Assembly (NCBI GenBank): GCA_013698195.1
Contig: JACCVK010000255.1
Coordinates: 1 to 12,164 of the forward strand
From: Actinomycetota bacterium
GTDB taxonomy: Bacteria > Actinomycetota > Thermoleophilia > Gaiellales > Gaiellaceae
Direction of reading: 5' to 3'
Length of the DNA stretch: 12,164 bases
The notes beneath the pieces are model-generated. The model saw only the letters and a program-made list of their open reading frames with translations, ran no database searches and had not been told where the DNA came from. Shown here in pieces: positions 11,861 to 12,164 of this stretch (the stretch's first letter is position 1; each line of letters starts with the position of its first letter). The position numbers and the translations under genes were made by a program.

Positions 11861-12164
11861 ATGGCTGACGAACGCGACACGGCGAGGACGGAAGCGGAGA
11901 AGCGCGCGGAGGAAGCTCGTGAGGAGCACGCTGCTCGCAACGCCGAACTTCATCAGGCCCGCCTCGAGCACGCCGAGGCCATGCGCGAGGCTGACTCCAA
12001 GCTCGCCGAGCAGGAGTCCGAGATTCTCGGCTCCGAGCAGATCCTCGACCCGGCGAAGAAGCCGGTCGACGAGGAGCGCACCGACGACGAGTTCCTCGGG
12101 ATCGAGAAGGTCTCGGGCAAGTCCGCGAGCAAGTCGAAGTCCGCGAGCAAGTCGAAGGCCGAAG
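11861..12164 (+). CDS. Charged helical protein with Lys/Ser repeats, 5' part only
   Basis: The frame opens at ATG 11861, five bases after the capsid stop, with only a weak GAGAGAG before it, and stays open to the end of the window (101 codons). The product begins MADERDTARTEAEKRAEEAR and continues as a highly charged helix likely to form a coiled coil (about 1-60). A PAKKPVDEERTDDEF linker and a Lys/Ser tail, KSASKSKSASKSK, follow. The gene position just after the major capsid gene suggests a head-assembly or connector-associated protein, but no family is recognised. The tail recalls flexible DNA- or surface-binding tails; this is inference. Confidence 0.75.
   Translation, partial: MADERDTARTEAEKRAEEAREEHAARNAELHQARLEHAEAMREADSKLAEQESEILGSEQILDPAKKPVDEERTDDEFLGIEKVSGKSASKSKSASKSKAE
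12119..12154 (+). repeat. Perfect tandem 18-base repeat, two copies
   Basis: AAGTCCGCGAGCAAGTCG occurs at 12119-12136 and again at 12137-12154, followed by AAG. It encodes KSASKS twice and keeps the frame, so the Lys/Ser tail can change length by slippage. It may continue beyond the window. Confidence 0.9.

Overview
The window looks like part of the head and neck gene block of a high-GC tailed bacteriophage or prophage. All convincing genes lie on the + strand, are tightly packed and often overlap by ATGA or TGATG. The strong G/C bias at third codon positions and the frequent GTG starts suggest an actinobacterial or similar high-GC host. The window alone does not tell whether the phage is free or integrated. 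No terminase, portal, integrase or tail tape-measure gene is visible. All family calls come from reading the translated sequence, without a database search.

Layout. Positions 1-1734 hold small neck-type genes: the end of a Cys-motif protein, two unknown proteins, a Mu gpG-like tail-completion protein, a 43-residue acidic protein behind the strongest ribosome-binding site in the window, and a basic zinc-ribbon protein. A tRNA with a CAU anticodon (1802-1874) follows, and the next gene, a putative neck or tail-terminator-like protein (1879-2355), starts only four bases after it. Two very large genes follow, 2376-5009 (877 aa) and 5006-9136 (1376 aa). Then come a 61-aa protein, a Mu gpI-like capsid protease with an in-frame nested scaffold gene, a capsid cement protein, the HK97-type major capsid protein, and the start of a charged Lys/Ser-tailed protein that runs off the window.

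The unusual part is 2376-9136. Both giant proteins are mosaics built around four copies of a short module, aromatic-NPNQPR followed by GGRW or GRW. Behind these modules sit a complete thioredoxin-reductase-like FAD/NAD(P) domain lacking the CxxC pair, a ParB/sulfiredoxin-like domain with DGHHR, an R-S-E type ADP-ribosyltransferase-like domain, two more domains that start like ART folds (YHAAP and YHATD), and a C-terminal domain typical of phage accessory proteins. Their position directly upstream of protease, scaffold and capsid suggests head-associated proteins that may be packaged and delivered as effectors. The four repeated modules could be a shared packaging or processing tag; this is inference.

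A second unexpected signal is the repeat CTCCGATACTAGGA. It occurs three times, each time just before a start codon: that of the oxidoreductase fusion, that of the protease, and the internal scaffold start inside the protease gene. It could be a -10-centred promoter giving nearly leaderless mRNAs, or an RNA element in which CTCC pairs with the GGAG of the ribosome-binding site. Either would co-regulate these three products.
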